Positions 1 through 8,270 are shown, counted from the first letter of the stretch. The stretch is 64,000 nt of DNA from JAJXWB01 sp964634325 (GCA_964634325.1 CAZWJF010000013.1:1-64000), one strand, 5' to 3'. Program-made: numbers and translations. Notes: generated from the letters alone by a model not told the origin.

Positions 1-1084
1 CGAGCAGGGCGCGCGAGGGTTCGTCCAGCCTGTGATTGGCGCGCCCGATGCGTTGCGTCAGCCGGCTCGCGCCCTTCGGCGCGCCGACATTGATCACCAG
101 ATCGACGTCGCCCCAGTCGATGCCGAGGTCGAGCGTGGACGTGCAGACCACTGCGCGCAGGCGCCCCTCCGACATGGCCGCCTCCACCTTGCGGCGCTGG
201 CCGGCGTCCAGCGAACCGTGGTGGAGCGCGATCGGCAGCGCGTCCTCGTTGATGCGCCACAACTCCTGGAAGATGAATTCCGCCTGCGCGCGCGTGTTGA
301 CGAAGACGAGGGTCATCTTCGCGCGTCCGATGGCGTCATAGACCTCGCCGAGCGCATGGCGCGCGCTGTGGCCGGACCACGGCAGGCGCTCCTGCGTATC
401 CAGAATCGAAAGTTCTGCGGGCGCGCCGGCGGGAGCGGTCACGAGATCGGCGATCGGGCCGTGGCCGACGATGAAGCGACACAAGTCTCCCGGTTCGCGG
501 ACGGTCGCCGACAGGCCGGTCACGCGATGCGCGGGCGCGAGCGCGCGCAGACGCGCGAGCCCCAGGGCGAGCAGATCGCCGCGCTTCGACAGAGCGAGCG
601 CGTGCAATTCGTCGAGCACGACCCGGCGCAGATCGCCGAACAGATGCGGCGCGTCGGGCGATGCAATCAGCAAGGCGAGCTGCTCGGGCGTCGTCAGCAG
701 GATGTCGGGCGGGTCGCGGCGCTGGCGCTGACGCTTCTGCGCGGACGTGTCTCCGGTGCGCGTTTCGATCCGCACGGGCAGGTTCATTTCCGCGACCGGG
801 ATTTCGAGATTGCGATGGACGTCCACCGCCAGCGCCTTCAGGGGGGATATGTACAGCGTATGCAGACGGCCGCCGGGCCGATTGGCGCGCGCGCCGTCGG
901 CGATGTCGATCAGCGACGGAAGGAAACCCGCAAGCGTCTTGCCGGCCCCGGTCGGCGCGATCAGCAACACGTTGCGGCCGGCTTCCGCCGCTTCGACGAG
1001 GGCCAGCTGGTGAGCGCGCGGCGCCCAGGCGCGGCTGGCGAACCAGTTCTCGAAACGGGGCGGAAGGCGGATCTCGGACGACAC
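1..1084 (-). CDS. Ligase-associated DEXH-box helicase (Lhr family), N-terminal part, cut by the window edge
   Basis: About 361 residues of a superfamily 2 helicase are present and the frame is still open at base 1. The full protein (typically about 800 residues or more) therefore continues to the left. Translation from GTG at 1084 shows the Walker A motif APTGAGKT near residue 44, the ISPLKAL motif Ia, TTPEQL, the Walker B/DEXH motif VLDELHAL, the SAT motif (GLSATVREP) and the C-terminal RecA-domain motifs TSTLDLGIDWG and QRIGRANH. An in-frame TAG lies four codons upstream, which makes GTG 1084 the only sensible start. Lhr-Core helicases unwind DNA 3'-5' and in many bacteria cluster with an MBL-fold exonuclease, an ATP-dependent ligase and a metallophosphoesterase. 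The first two of these partners lie at 2164–4850, but here the helicase is divergent from them. The metallophosphoesterase may lie beyond the left edge (inference). Confidence 0.9.
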   Translation of the reverse strand, partial: MSSEIRLPPRFENWFASRAWAPRAHQLALVEAAEAGRNVLLIAPTGAGKTLAGFLPSLIDIADGARANRPGGRLHTLYISPLKALAVDVHRNLEIPVAEMNLPVRIETRTGDTSAQKRQRQRRDPPDILLTTPEQLALLIASPDAPHLFGDLRRVVLDELHALALSKRGDLLALGLARLRALAPAHRVTGLSATVREPGDLCRFIVGHGPIADLVTAPAGAPAELSILDTQERLPWSGHSARHALGEVYDAIGRAKMTLVFVNTRAQAEFIFQELWRINEDALPIALHHGSLDAGQRRKVEAAMSEGRLRAVVCTSTLDLGIDWGDVDLVINVGAPKGASRLTQRIGRANHRLDEPSRALL

Positions 1085-1151
1085 GAAATCAGGCTAGCGC
1101 TCTGGCCGCTTGGTTGGAACTGCGCAACAGCGCCTCATGAAAAACGCATTG

Positions 1152-1167
1152 TGTGAGGCGCCTCACA
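1152..1167. promoter_or_regulatory. 16-bp perfect palindrome, candidate operator
   Basis: TGTGAGGCGCCTCACA is a perfect 16-bp dyad. It lies in the 266-bp divergent gap between the helicase gene (GTG at 1084, minus) and the small secreted protein gene at 1351 (plus). Symmetry and position suggest a binding site for a homodimeric regulator. I do not recognise the regulator. Confidence 0.4.
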
Positions 1168-1194
1168 TTGCGGGCCGTGGAGCCGGTCTAACCT

Positions 1195-1274
1195 GAAAGC
1201 GTGGGTTTCGGGACCTGCCCCCCGAAATTTCACGGAGGCCCCGCGCTGTGGGGGCGGCGGGGCCTCGTTTTTTC
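1195..1274 (+). ncRNA. Candidate small RNA or attenuated leader with two stem-loops ending in an intrinsic terminator
   Basis: Two consecutive hairpins are visible. The first has stem TTTCGGG (1206–1212) paired with CCCGAAA (1221–1227) around a C-rich 8-nt loop. The second has GAGGCCCCGC (1235–1244) paired with GCGGGGCCTC (1257–1266), followed at once by six T residues (1268–1273), a textbook intrinsic terminator. No plus-strand gene ends upstream, so whatever is terminated must start in this gap. It is either a free-standing sRNA of about 80 nt or a leader transcript of the gene at 1351. No convincing promoter was found: TTGCGG at 1168 and TAACCT at 1189 are separated by only 15 bp. Confidence 0.45.
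1235..1273 (+). terminator. Intrinsic terminator upstream of the gene at 1351
   Basis: A perfect 10-bp GC-rich stem (1235–1244 with 1257–1266) has a 12-nt loop and is followed by G and six T. It sits 78 bp before the start codon of the next plus-strand gene and does not follow any coding region on this strand. Confidence 0.7.
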
Positions 1275-1350
1275 TCCCTAATTCGTTCATTCGCCATTCA
1301 GCGGGTCGCTGCGACCGTGCGCGCGGATTCAAACGCGTAAGGAGATCGCC

Positions 1351-1716
1351 ATGACCCCGCTCAAGACCCTTTCGACCGGCCTCGCCGTCGTCGCGCTCGG
1401 CGCCGGCCTCGCGGCGGCGACGCCCGCAGCCGCCGATCCGGGCGCGGTGATCGCCGGCGTGATCGGCGGCGCGGCCGTGGGGGCGATTATCGCCGGCGCA
1501 GCCAATCAGCCGCGTTATGCGACCCCCTACGGCGGCTACTACCCGGCCCAGCCCGCCTATCGGGCCGCACCCGTTTACGAGGTCGCGCCCGCCTATCAGC
1601 CGGTCTACGACGACGACGAAGTCGTCTACGCCCCGCGCTGCCGCACCGTTCGCCGGCCGGTCTACGACGATTGGGGCCAGTTCGTCGGCTACCGGCAGGG
1701 CCGTCGCTGCCGATAG
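1351..1716 (+). CDS. Small secreted glycine/tyrosine/proline-rich protein, unknown function
   Basis: This 121-residue protein has an N-terminal signal peptide (charged start, hydrophobic core to about residue 25, cleavage near AAA-DP). A glycine/alanine-rich segment follows (GVIGGAAVGAIIAGA, about residues 36–50) that resembles a glycine-zipper membrane motif. Next comes a Y/P/A-rich region with repeated YPAQPAY / APVYEVAPAYQPVY units, and a basic tail containing two cysteines (residues about 98 and 120). A strong RBS (AAGGAG at 1339) precedes the ATG by 6 bp. Proteins of this shape are common in Rhizobiales envelopes, but no function is known to me. It stands alone between a terminator-like hairpin and another small secreted protein. 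Confidence 0.75.
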   Translation: MTPLKTLSTGLAVVALGAGLAAATPAAADPGAVIAGVIGGAAVGAIIAGAANQPRYATPYGGYYPAQPAYRAAPVYEVAPAYQPVYDDDEVVYAPRCRTVRRPVYDDWGQFVGYRQGRRCR

Positions 1717-1757
1717 ACGGCGGCCGATCAGTTCCCTTCCCGGCGGAATCCGCCGCC

Positions 1758-1801
1758 GGGCGCCGCGTTCGTCATGAGCGGAAACGCACATCGCGGCGCC
1801 C
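1758..1801. repeat. 10-bp perfect inverted repeat in the leader of the gene at 1847
   Basis: GGGCGCCGCG (1758–1767) pairs perfectly with CGCGGCGCCC (1792–1801) across a 24-nt loop. A shorter stem, CCCGGCGG/CCGCCGGG, just upstream (starting about 1739) overlaps its left arm, so the two would compete. There is no T-tract, so it is not an intrinsic terminator. Confidence 0.4.
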
Positions 1802-1846
1802 GGACCGGGTTCATAAGAGGCCATCGACTGCAAGGGAACGACGCCA

Positions 1847-2122
1847 ATGACCGCCACCGCCGAAAAGCCCCGCCTGAACGCCCTCTCCAAGGCCATTCTC
1901 GCCGCGACGGCCGCTGTCGGTCTCGCCGCCGTCGTTTCCGCCGCCCCGACCAACGTCGCCGCCTACGGCCGCGCCCCGGTCAAGAGCGTCGAAGCGTCGC
2001 GCACCTTGAGCGCCGCCCCGGGGCTCGTGCTGACCCGCGCCAAGAGCGCGCAGGACGAGGGCTGCTATGCGGTCTCCTCGGCTGACGGAGCGACCCGTTC
2101 GGCGATGTTCTGCGAGCATTGA
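1847..2122 (+). CDS. Small exported protein, unknown function
   Basis: This 91-residue protein has a basic N-terminus (MTATAEKPRLNALSK), a hydrophobic alanine/valine-rich core at about residues 15–32, and a short polar remainder with two cysteines near the end (GCYAVSS and MFCEH). The pattern is a signal peptide or anchor followed by a small periplasmic domain, possibly with one disulfide. An AAGGGA-type RBS lies about 10 bp before ATG. The gene ends 41 bp before the exonuclease gene on the same strand and could be co-transcribed with it. I do not recognise the family. Confidence 0.65.
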   Translation: MTATAEKPRLNALSKAILAATAAVGLAAVVSAAPTNVAAYGRAPVKSVEASRTLSAAPGLVLTRAKSAQDEGCYAVSSADGATRSAMFCEH

Positions 2123-2163
2123 TCCGCCCTCGACGAGCGAGGCGGTCGCGCTAGATTGGCGCG

Positions 2164-3198
2164 ATGGCCGACCAATCGGCGGCGAGCGCCGTCCTGACCC
2201 TGACGCCGGCGGGCCTCTATTGCCCGGCCGGCGATTTTCATATCGACCCGACGCGCGGCGCAGATCGCGCGCTTGTTACGCACGGCCATTCCGATCACGC
2301 GCGGCCCGGCTCGTCGCGGGTGCTGGCGACAGCCGCCACGCTGGACATCATGCGCGTGCGCCTCGGCGCGAGATTCGCGGAAGCCGCGCAGCCCGTCCGT
2401 TACGGCGAAACTGTATCGATCGGCGGCGCGCGGGCGACATTCTATCCAGCCGGCCATGTGCTGGGCTCCGCGCAAATTCTGATCGAGGCCGGCGGACGGC
2501 GCGTCGTCGTCTCCGGCGATTACAAGCGCGCGCTCGATCCGACCTGCGCGCCTTTCGAACCCGTCCCCTGCGACGCTTTCGTCAGCGAAGCGACGTTCGG
2601 GTTGCCTGTCTTTCGTCACCCGCCCGCCGCCGACGAGGTTGCGAAATTGCTCGCCTCGCTCCGCATCTTTCCCGAGCGCGCCCATGTCGTGGGCGCCTAT
2701 TCGCTGGGGAAGGCGCAGCGCCTGCTCGCGCTGCTCGCTGAAGCCGGTTGGGATCGACCGGTCTATATTCACGGCGCGCTCGAAGAGATGGTCGCCCTGT
2801 ATCGCGCCCATGGCGTGCGCATGGCCGAGACGCGACATGTGACAGCGGCCGACAAGCCGAAACTCGCCGGCGAGATCGTGCTCGCGCCGCCTTCCGCCAT
2901 CTCCGATCTCTGGCTGCGCAAGTTCCCGGACCCGGTGATCGCTTTCGCCTCGGGCTGGATGCGCGTGCGGGCGCGTGCGCGCCAGCGCGGCGTCGAACTG
3001 CCGCTGGTCGTCTCGGACCATGCCGACTGGCCCGAACTCTGTGCGACCGTGCAGGACGTGGAATGTTCCGAGCTATGGGTCACGCATGGCTCCGAAGACG
3101 CCCTCGTCCATTGGGCGCAGACGCGCGGGCTCGCAGCTCGTCCCTTGCACATGATCGGCTACGGAGACGAAGACGAAGCCCTCGAGGCCGCCCCATGA
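2164..3198 (+). CDS. Ligase-associated DNA exonuclease (MBL-fold/beta-CASP, SNM1-like)
   Basis: This 344-residue protein belongs to the metallo-beta-lactamase nuclease family that accompanies ATP-dependent DNA ligases. The metal-binding signature THGHSDHA gives H40, H42, D44 and H45. Later beta-CASP-type elements are GHVLGSAQI, VVSGDYKRA and SDHADWPEL. These enzymes are metal-dependent 5' exonucleases that process DNA ends or nicks before sealing. Its stop overlaps the start of the ligase gene (ATGA at 3195–3198), so the two are translationally coupled. Length and motif order fit the family, and the start ATG matches the usual N-terminus. The role in repair is inferred from family and context. 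Confidence 0.9.
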   Translation: MADQSAASAVLTLTPAGLYCPAGDFHIDPTRGADRALVTHGHSDHARPGSSRVLATAATLDIMRVRLGARFAEAAQPVRYGETVSIGGARATFYPAGHVLGSAQILIEAGGRRVVVSGDYKRALDPTCAPFEPVPCDAFVSEATFGLPVFRHPPAADEVAKLLASLRIFPERAHVVGAYSLGKAQRLLALLAEAGWDRPVYIHGALEEMVALYRAHGVRMAETRHVTAADKPKLAGEIVLAPPSAISDLWLRKFPDPVIAFASGWMRVRARARQRGVELPLVVSDHADWPELCATVQDVECSELWVTHGSEDALVHWAQTRGLAARPLHMIGYGDEDEALEAAP

Positions 3199-4850
3199 AC
3201 CGCTTCGCCCGATTGCTCGATCGCCTGTCGTTCGAGCCGGCGCGCAACGGCAAGCTGCGTCTGATGGTCGACTATTTCAGACATACGCCAGATCCGGAAC
3301 GCGGCTATGCGCTGGCGGCCCTGACCGGAGGCCTGTCGTTTCGCCACGCCAAGCCGGCGATCGTGCGCGAATTGATCGCAGCGCGCGCCGATCCCGCGCT
3401 GTTCGCCATGTCGTACGACTTCGTCGGCGACCTCTCCGAGACGGTTGCGCTGATGTGGGAGCCGCCTCCCGCTCCGACCGGCTCCAATTTCGCGCCGCTG
3501 CATCTCTCGGAGGTCGTCGAGACGCTGTCGCGCATGGGGCGCGCCGAATTGCCGGGCCGGCTTGCGGCCTGGCTCGACGCGCTCGACGAAACCGGGCGCT
3601 GGGCGCTGCTCAAACTGATAACCGGCGCCCTGCGCGTCGGCGTGTCCGCGCGGCTCGCCCGCACCGCAGTCGCAGAACTCGGCCGCGTCGAGGCGGACGC
3701 GGTCGAGCAGGTCTGGCACGGGCTCGCGCCGCCTTACCTGCCGCTGTTCGCCTGGCTGGAGGGACGCGGCGATCGGCCGGCGACGATCGATCCCGCGCCG
3801 TTTCGACCGGCCATGCTGGCGCAACCCCTCGACGAAAAGTCGCTGTCGACGCTGGATCCGCGGGAGTTCCTGGCGGAATGGAAATGGGACGGAATCAGGT
3901 TGCAGGTTTCGGCGGGCCGCGATGACGACGGCGCGCGCGTCCTGCGGATCTATACGCGCACCGGCGAGGAGGCGACGCCAAGCTTTCCCGATCTCGCCGA
4001 CGCGCTCGGCGCGATCTCGCAGGACAGTTTTGCGCTCGACGGCGAATTGCTCGTCCTGCGCGACGGGCGCGTCCAGAGCTTCGGCGTCTTGCAGCAGCGG
4101 CTCAACCGCAAGTCGGCGACTGCGAAACTTCTCGCCGATTATCCGGTCCATCTGCGCGCCTATGATCTCATCGCCGAAGGCGACGAGGACTTGCGAAGCC
4201 TTCCCTTTGTCGAACGACGGGAACGCCTCGAAATATTCGTCGCGCGAGCGCGGTGCGCGCGGCTCGACCTGTCGCAGTTCGCGCCCTTCGCAGATTGGGA
4301 TCAGCTCGCCGCCGCCCGCGCCGATCCCGCATCGGCCGGCGCCGGCGCGGATTCGAACGCTGTCGAAGGCGTCATGCTCAAGCGGCGCGATTCGCTCTAT
4401 GTCGCGGGGCGGCCGACCGGCCCCTGGTTCAAATGGAAGCGCGATCCCTTCGTGATCGACGCGGTGCTGATGTATGCGCAGCGCGGCCACGGCAAGCGTT
4501 CGTCGTTCTACTCGGATTACACGTTCGGCGTCTGGCGGCGCGGCGCCGAGGGCGACGAACTGACGCCGGTCGGCAAGGCCTATTTCGGGTTCACGGACGA
4601 GGAGCTGGCGAAAATCGACCGCTATGTCCGCGATCACACTGTCGACAGGTTTGGACCGGTGCGTGTGGTCGAACACGGGGCGACGGCGGGCCTCGTCTTC
4701 GAGGTGGCGTTCGAGGGGCTCAATCGCTCGGCGCGGCACAAGTCGGGCCTTGCGATGCGCTTTCCGCGCATTTCGCGCATTCGCTGGGACAAGCCGGCTG
4801 CGGAGGCCGACCGCATCGAAAATCTCGAACGCCTGCTCCCGCAGGCGTGA
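3195..4850 (+). CDS. ATP-dependent DNA ligase (repair-associated, LigB-type cluster)
   Basis: The start is ATG 3195 inside the ATGA overlap with the exonuclease, giving 551 residues. Frames that are open further upstream have no reason to be used. The N-terminal alpha-helical DNA-binding region covers about residues 1–200. The adenylylation motif I is KWDGIR, with the nucleotide-accepting lysine K230. Motif III-like DGELLV, motif IV VEGVMLKR and motif V WFKWKRDP follow, then a C-terminal OB-fold. The enzyme seals nicks using ATP via ligase-AMP and DNA-adenylate intermediates. It partners with the preceding exonuclease and probably with the helicase at 1–1084. This is a secondary ligase, as bacteria also carry NAD-dependent LigA elsewhere. 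Confidence 0.93.
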   Translation: MNRFARLLDRLSFEPARNGKLRLMVDYFRHTPDPERGYALAALTGGLSFRHAKPAIVRELIAARADPALFAMSYDFVGDLSETVALMWEPPPAPTGSNFAPLHLSEVVETLSRMGRAELPGRLAAWLDALDETGRWALLKLITGALRVGVSARLARTAVAELGRVEADAVEQVWHGLAPPYLPLFAWLEGRGDRPATIDPAPFRPAMLAQPLDEKSLSTLDPREFLAEWKWDGIRLQVSAGRDDDGARVLRIYTRTGEEATPSFPDLADALGAISQDSFALDGELLVLRDGRVQSFGVLQQRLNRKSATAKLLADYPVHLRAYDLIAEGDEDLRSLPFVERRERLEIFVARARCARLDLSQFAPFADWDQLAAARADPASAGAGADSNAVEGVMLKRRDSLYVAGRPTGPWFKWKRDPFVIDAVLMYAQRGHGKRSSFYSDYTFGVWRRGAEGDELTPVGKAYFGFTDEELAKIDRYVRDHTVDRFGPVRVVEHGATAGLVFEVAFEGLNRSARHKSGLAMRFPRISRIRWDKPAAEADRIENLERLLPQA

Positions 4851-4921
4851 CGACTGGGGCTTGGCTTTGACGACCGGACGCGTCCACAATGCCCGTCAAA
4901 ACGGGCAGGCGGAGGCGCGCG

Positions 4922-6403
4922 ATGACGACGGACGGCGGAGCTCAGACCAATCCGACCCTGGGACTCGCGCGGCGCCTTGCGCCATTCCTGGTGTGCGCGC
5001 TGATCTTCGCGCTCCCTGTTCCGACGGGACTCGACCGCGCGCAATGGACCTATTTCGCTATCTTTGGCGGCGCCATCGCCGGCCTCGTGTTCGAGAGCGC
5101 GGCGCCGGGCGCGGTGGGTTTCGTGGCGATGACGGCGGCGGCGGTTCTGGGGCTTGTCGAGAAAGACCCTGCGAAATCGTTGCGCTGGGCGCTGCACGGG
5201 TTCAGCGATCCGACCGTCTGGCTGATCTTCGGCGCTTTCGTTTTTTCGACCGGCTACAAGAAAAGCGGCCTTGGCCGACGCATCGCGCTGACGCTGGTGC
5301 GCGCGCTCGGCCGCAAGACGCTCGGGCTCGGCTACGCGGCGGCGCTCACTGATCTGGCGCTGGCGCCGGGCACGCCGTCCAACACCGCGCGCTGCGGCGG
5401 CACGATTTTCCCGATCATCTCCAACATTCCCGCCGTCTACGGCTCAGAACCGGGCCCCACCGCGCGAAAACTCGGCGCCTACATCATGTGGAACTCGTTC
5501 GCCGTCACGGGCGTGACCAGTTCGATGTTTCTGACGTCGCTCGCGCCGAACGCCGCCGCGCTCGCCATCGCGAAGAAGACGGTCGGCGTGGACGTGAGCT
5601 GGGGCCAATGGGCGCTCGGCTTTCTGCCGGTCGGGATCGTCCTGTTTCTGCTGACGCCGCTGCTCGCTTACATCCTTTATCCGCCGGAAGTCCGTTCGAG
5701 CCCGCAGATTTCGCAATGGGCGGCCGACGAACTCGGCAAGATGGGGCCGCTCGGCCGCAACGAGTGGCTGATGCTGGGTTTCGTCGTTCTGGCGATGCTG
5801 CTCTGGATATTCGGCGGCAATCCGAACGTGTCCGTGCCGCTGCTCGGGTCGAATTTCATCAACGCCACGATGGTGGTGTTGCTGGTGATCGCGCTCATGC
5901 TGTTGAGCGGCGTGGTCGACCTCGCCGACATCGTCGACAACAAGGCGGCCTGGGAAGTTCTGCTGTACTTCACGACGCTGCTGACGCTGGCCGACGGCCT
6001 GAACCAGATCGGTTTCGTCAAATGGTTCGCAACCGTCGCCTCCGCGCCGCTCGCCGGAAAGGACCCGACCTTCGCGCTGATCGGCCTCGTCACGTTGTTC
6101 TTCTGGGTCCACTACTTCTTTTCGAGCATCACGGCGCATACGGCGGCGATCATGCCGATCGTCCTGGCGCTCGGCAAAGGCATCCCCGGCATGCCGATGA
6201 CCGAGCTGGTGATGCTCTGCGCGTTCTCGCTTGGTCTGATGGGCGTCATCTCGCCGTACGCCACAGGACCGGCGCCGATGTTCTTCGGGGCCGGCTACAT
6301 TTCGCGCAGCGCGTTCTGGGCGTTGGGGCTTGTCTTCGGCGTCGTGTTCTTCACTGCGCTCCTGGCCATCGGGCTGCCGTGGCTGCGCATGATCGGTTAC
6401 TGA
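4922..6403 (+). CDS. DASS/SLC13-family anion:sodium symporter (dicarboxylate/sulfate-type)
   Basis: This 493-residue polytopic membrane protein has about 12 hydrophobic segments. It carries the family pattern of two inverted halves, with SNT-type motifs (APGTPSNTARCGG near residue 150; SSITAHTAAIMP near residue 410) that line the sodium and carboxylate sites in CitT/VcINDY relatives. It likely imports di- or tricarboxylates with sodium. The exact substrate cannot be read from sequence. ATG 4922 was chosen because GGCGGAGG lies about 9 bp upstream. An in-frame ATG at 4889 has no visible RBS and would add 11 charged residues. It is the last gene of the plus-strand run and converges on the next transporter with a 4-bp gap. 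Confidence 0.85.
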   Translation: MTTDGGAQTNPTLGLARRLAPFLVCALIFALPVPTGLDRAQWTYFAIFGGAIAGLVFESAAPGAVGFVAMTAAAVLGLVEKDPAKSLRWALHGFSDPTVWLIFGAFVFSTGYKKSGLGRRIALTLVRALGRKTLGLGYAAALTDLALAPGTPSNTARCGGTIFPIISNIPAVYGSEPGPTARKLGAYIMWNSFAVTGVTSSMFLTSLAPNAAALAIAKKTVGVDVSWGQWALGFLPVGIVLFLLTPLLAYILYPPEVRSSPQISQWAADELGKMGPLGRNEWLMLGFVVLAMLLWIFGGNPNVSVPLLGSNFINATMVVLLVIALMLLSGVVDLADIVDNKAAWEVLLYFTTLLTLADGLNQIGFVKWFATVASAPLAGKDPTFALIGLVTLFFWVHYFFSSITAHTAAIMPIVLALGKGIPGMPMTELVMLCAFSLGLMGVISPYATGPAPMFFGAGYISRSAFWALGLVFGVVFFTALLAIGLPWLRMIGY

Positions 6404-6407
6404 CGGC

Positions 6408-8168
6408 TCACGCTCCCTTGTCGGGCTTCAGCACGTCGCCTTCGCCGCGCAGCAGCGCGTCGACGAAGGCGCGCCCGCTCGACCTGTCGTCGGCGCCCAG
6501 AAAACTGGACAGCACGCCGCCGGCGATCGCCGTCGCGCATCCGGCGACGGCGGCGCTCGCCAGCCCGCTGACCGAGCCGTCGCCGTAGATCAGAAACACT
6601 TCCGCGGTTCCAAGGCCGGCCACGAGCGCGAACATGGCGTCGCGGCTTCGCGCCCTCGGCCAGAGCGCGAGCGCCATCAACGGCGCAAGGCCCGCCGCGG
6701 AAAATGCGAACGACATTCCGATCAAGGCGCGCGGATCGAGATCGCGCGCGGCCGTCAGCGCGGCGCAGGCCGCGAGAGACGCGATCAGGATGAGACGGAC
6801 GATCGCGAGCCTTCGGCTGGTGAGCGCGGATTTGTCCCGCATTCGGTGAATGGCGTCATTGCCGAGCGCGATCGCCGCGCAGATCGCGCCCGAGGCGGCA
6901 AGCGCTGCGCCGAGCGCAGCAATCGCCGCCCAGACGAGGCCCGCGCCGGCGACGCCGAGGGCGCCGAGCGGCGGCAGCGCCGTCAACAGAAAATTGCCCC
7001 GCGTCTCGATGTCGGGCGCGCGGACCGCGCCGGAAAATCCCGGCGTCTTCTGGCAGGCGGCGCGGGCTTGCGCCGGCCCCCGGGCGGCCTCCCCGCAGAT
7101 TTTCACGAGCCCCGCCGCGCTCGCCGCGTAGATGGGCTCGGGCAGGCGGTCGGGGCGCCGGCCGGCGATCGCGTCCAGCAGGCCGAGGGTCGAGGCCGCC
7201 GCCGTCGCCGCCAGCAGCGCCGCAAGCGCTGCGCTCCAGATCGAGGCTCCCAGGCCCGCGCGCAAAGCGGCGGCGCGGTCGCGCACCGAGATCAGCGGCG
7301 CAAGCAAAGGCGCCGTCGCGGCCATGCCAAGCGCCATGCCCAGCGACAGCGTGAGGCCGACGGGCTGGCCCGCCTCGCCCTGCCATTGAGCGATCTGGTC
7401 GAGCGCCTTCCGCCAGGCGTCCTGATCGCCGAGGAACGGCAGGGGCAGCGGATGGCCGGCCACGGTCTGAACGGCCAGCGGCAGGGCGAAACCTGCTGTC
7501 GCCACGCCGGCCGCCGCCACGGCGGCCCAGACCGCGCCGGATACGCCGCCCGGCGTGGTCGCCAGAACCAGGATCAGGGCGGTCGCGAAAGCCGCGACGC
7601 CGCGCGAGACGCCGGCGATGGTCGTCAGCGCGCCGACGGTCGCCTCGAAGCCTGCGAGCGCGACCAGCAGCGAACTCGCGCCGACGATCATCGCCGCCCC
7701 GAGCCGCAGCGCCATGTTGTCGAACCGCGCGCCGATCAGATCGGAAATGGAGAATGCACCGACCTTGCGAAGAAAGGGGCCGCTGACGAACGCCGCGCAG
7801 GCGACGCCTGCGACGAGGCCCGTGAACACGCCTGCGCCCGAGTAGTGGTCTGCGACAGGCGGCGTGAACGGTATCGCAAGGCCTGCGGCGATCGCCGCCG
7901 TCGCGTAACCGGCGTAGGCCGGAGGCGTCGCCCGCCCGGCCGCGTAGAAGCGCGAAATGCGCATCGTGCGCATGAATGCGCCGATCAGCCCGAGCCCGAT
8001 CAGCGCGGTGACGGGGCCGATCGCAGCGATGAACCGCTCCGAGACGCCGACGCGGTCGAGCAGCGCGATCAGCCCGCCGGCGGCCACGAAAGCTGCGACC
8101 GCAAAGGCGACGCGTCCGTCGATCGCGTCGCGCTCGCGCGCCTCATTGTCAGTGATCGGTCTGTTCAC
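6408..8168 (-). CDS. Sodium/solute symporter (SSS family, ActP-like)
   Basis: This integral membrane protein of about 586 residues has some 13–14 hydrophobic segments. Features include FYAAGRATPPAYAGYATAAIAAG near the N-terminus, FSISDLIGARF, and the long TM bundle typical of acetate/solute sodium symporters. The substrate is not determined, but related proteins carry acetate, pyruvate or other short monocarboxylates. GTG 8168 is preferred because AGGGG sits 7 bp upstream. ATG 8189 and an upstream frame reaching 8312 lack an RBS, and the latter would run into the divergent regulator gene. It diverges from the response regulator at 8271, which is the natural candidate to control it (inference). 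Confidence 0.8.
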   Translation of the reverse strand: MNRPITDNEARERDAIDGRVAFAVAAFVAAGGLIALLDRVGVSERFIAAIGPVTALIGLGLIGAFMRTMRISRFYAAGRATPPAYAGYATAAIAAGLAIPFTPPVADHYSGAGVFTGLVAGVACAAFVSGPFLRKVGAFSISDLIGARFDNMALRLGAAMIVGASSLLVALAGFEATVGALTTIAGVSRGVAAFATALILVLATTPGGVSGAVWAAVAAAGVATAGFALPLAVQTVAGHPLPLPFLGDQDAWRKALDQIAQWQGEAGQPVGLTLSLGMALGMAATAPLLAPLISVRDRAAALRAGLGASIWSAALAALLAATAAASTLGLLDAIAGRRPDRLPEPIYAASAAGLVKICGEAARGPAQARAACQKTPGFSGAVRAPDIETRGNFLLTALPPLGALGVAGAGLVWAAIAALGAALAASGAICAAIALGNDAIHRMRDKSALTSRRLAIVRLILIASLAACAALTAARDLDPRALIGMSFAFSAAGLAPLMALALWPRARSRDAMFALVAGLGTAEVFLIYGDGSVSGLASAAVAGCATAIAGGVLSSFLGADDRSSGRAFVDALLRGEGDVLKPDKGA

Positions 8169-8270
8169 CGTCGCACCCCTGTCGCGCATGGGACGCTTGC
8201 GCGCCGCGCAATGCGATGGATAGATGGCGCAAGCCGCGCCCACAAGGGCGACAGAGCGCAGGGAGGCAAC

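Noticed and set aside
1168..1194. TTGCGG/TAACCT as a sigma-70 promoter for the candidate sRNA
   Set aside because: Spacer is only 15 bp and both boxes are weak.
3159..4889. 576-codon minus-strand frame opposite the DNA ligase
   Set aside because: Antisense shadow. The plus strand encodes all ligase motifs.
6846..8270. Long plus-strand opening antisense to the SSS symporter that reads into the response regulator
   Set aside because: Arg/Ala-rich low-complexity translation. The real regulator starts at GTG 8271 with a good RBS.
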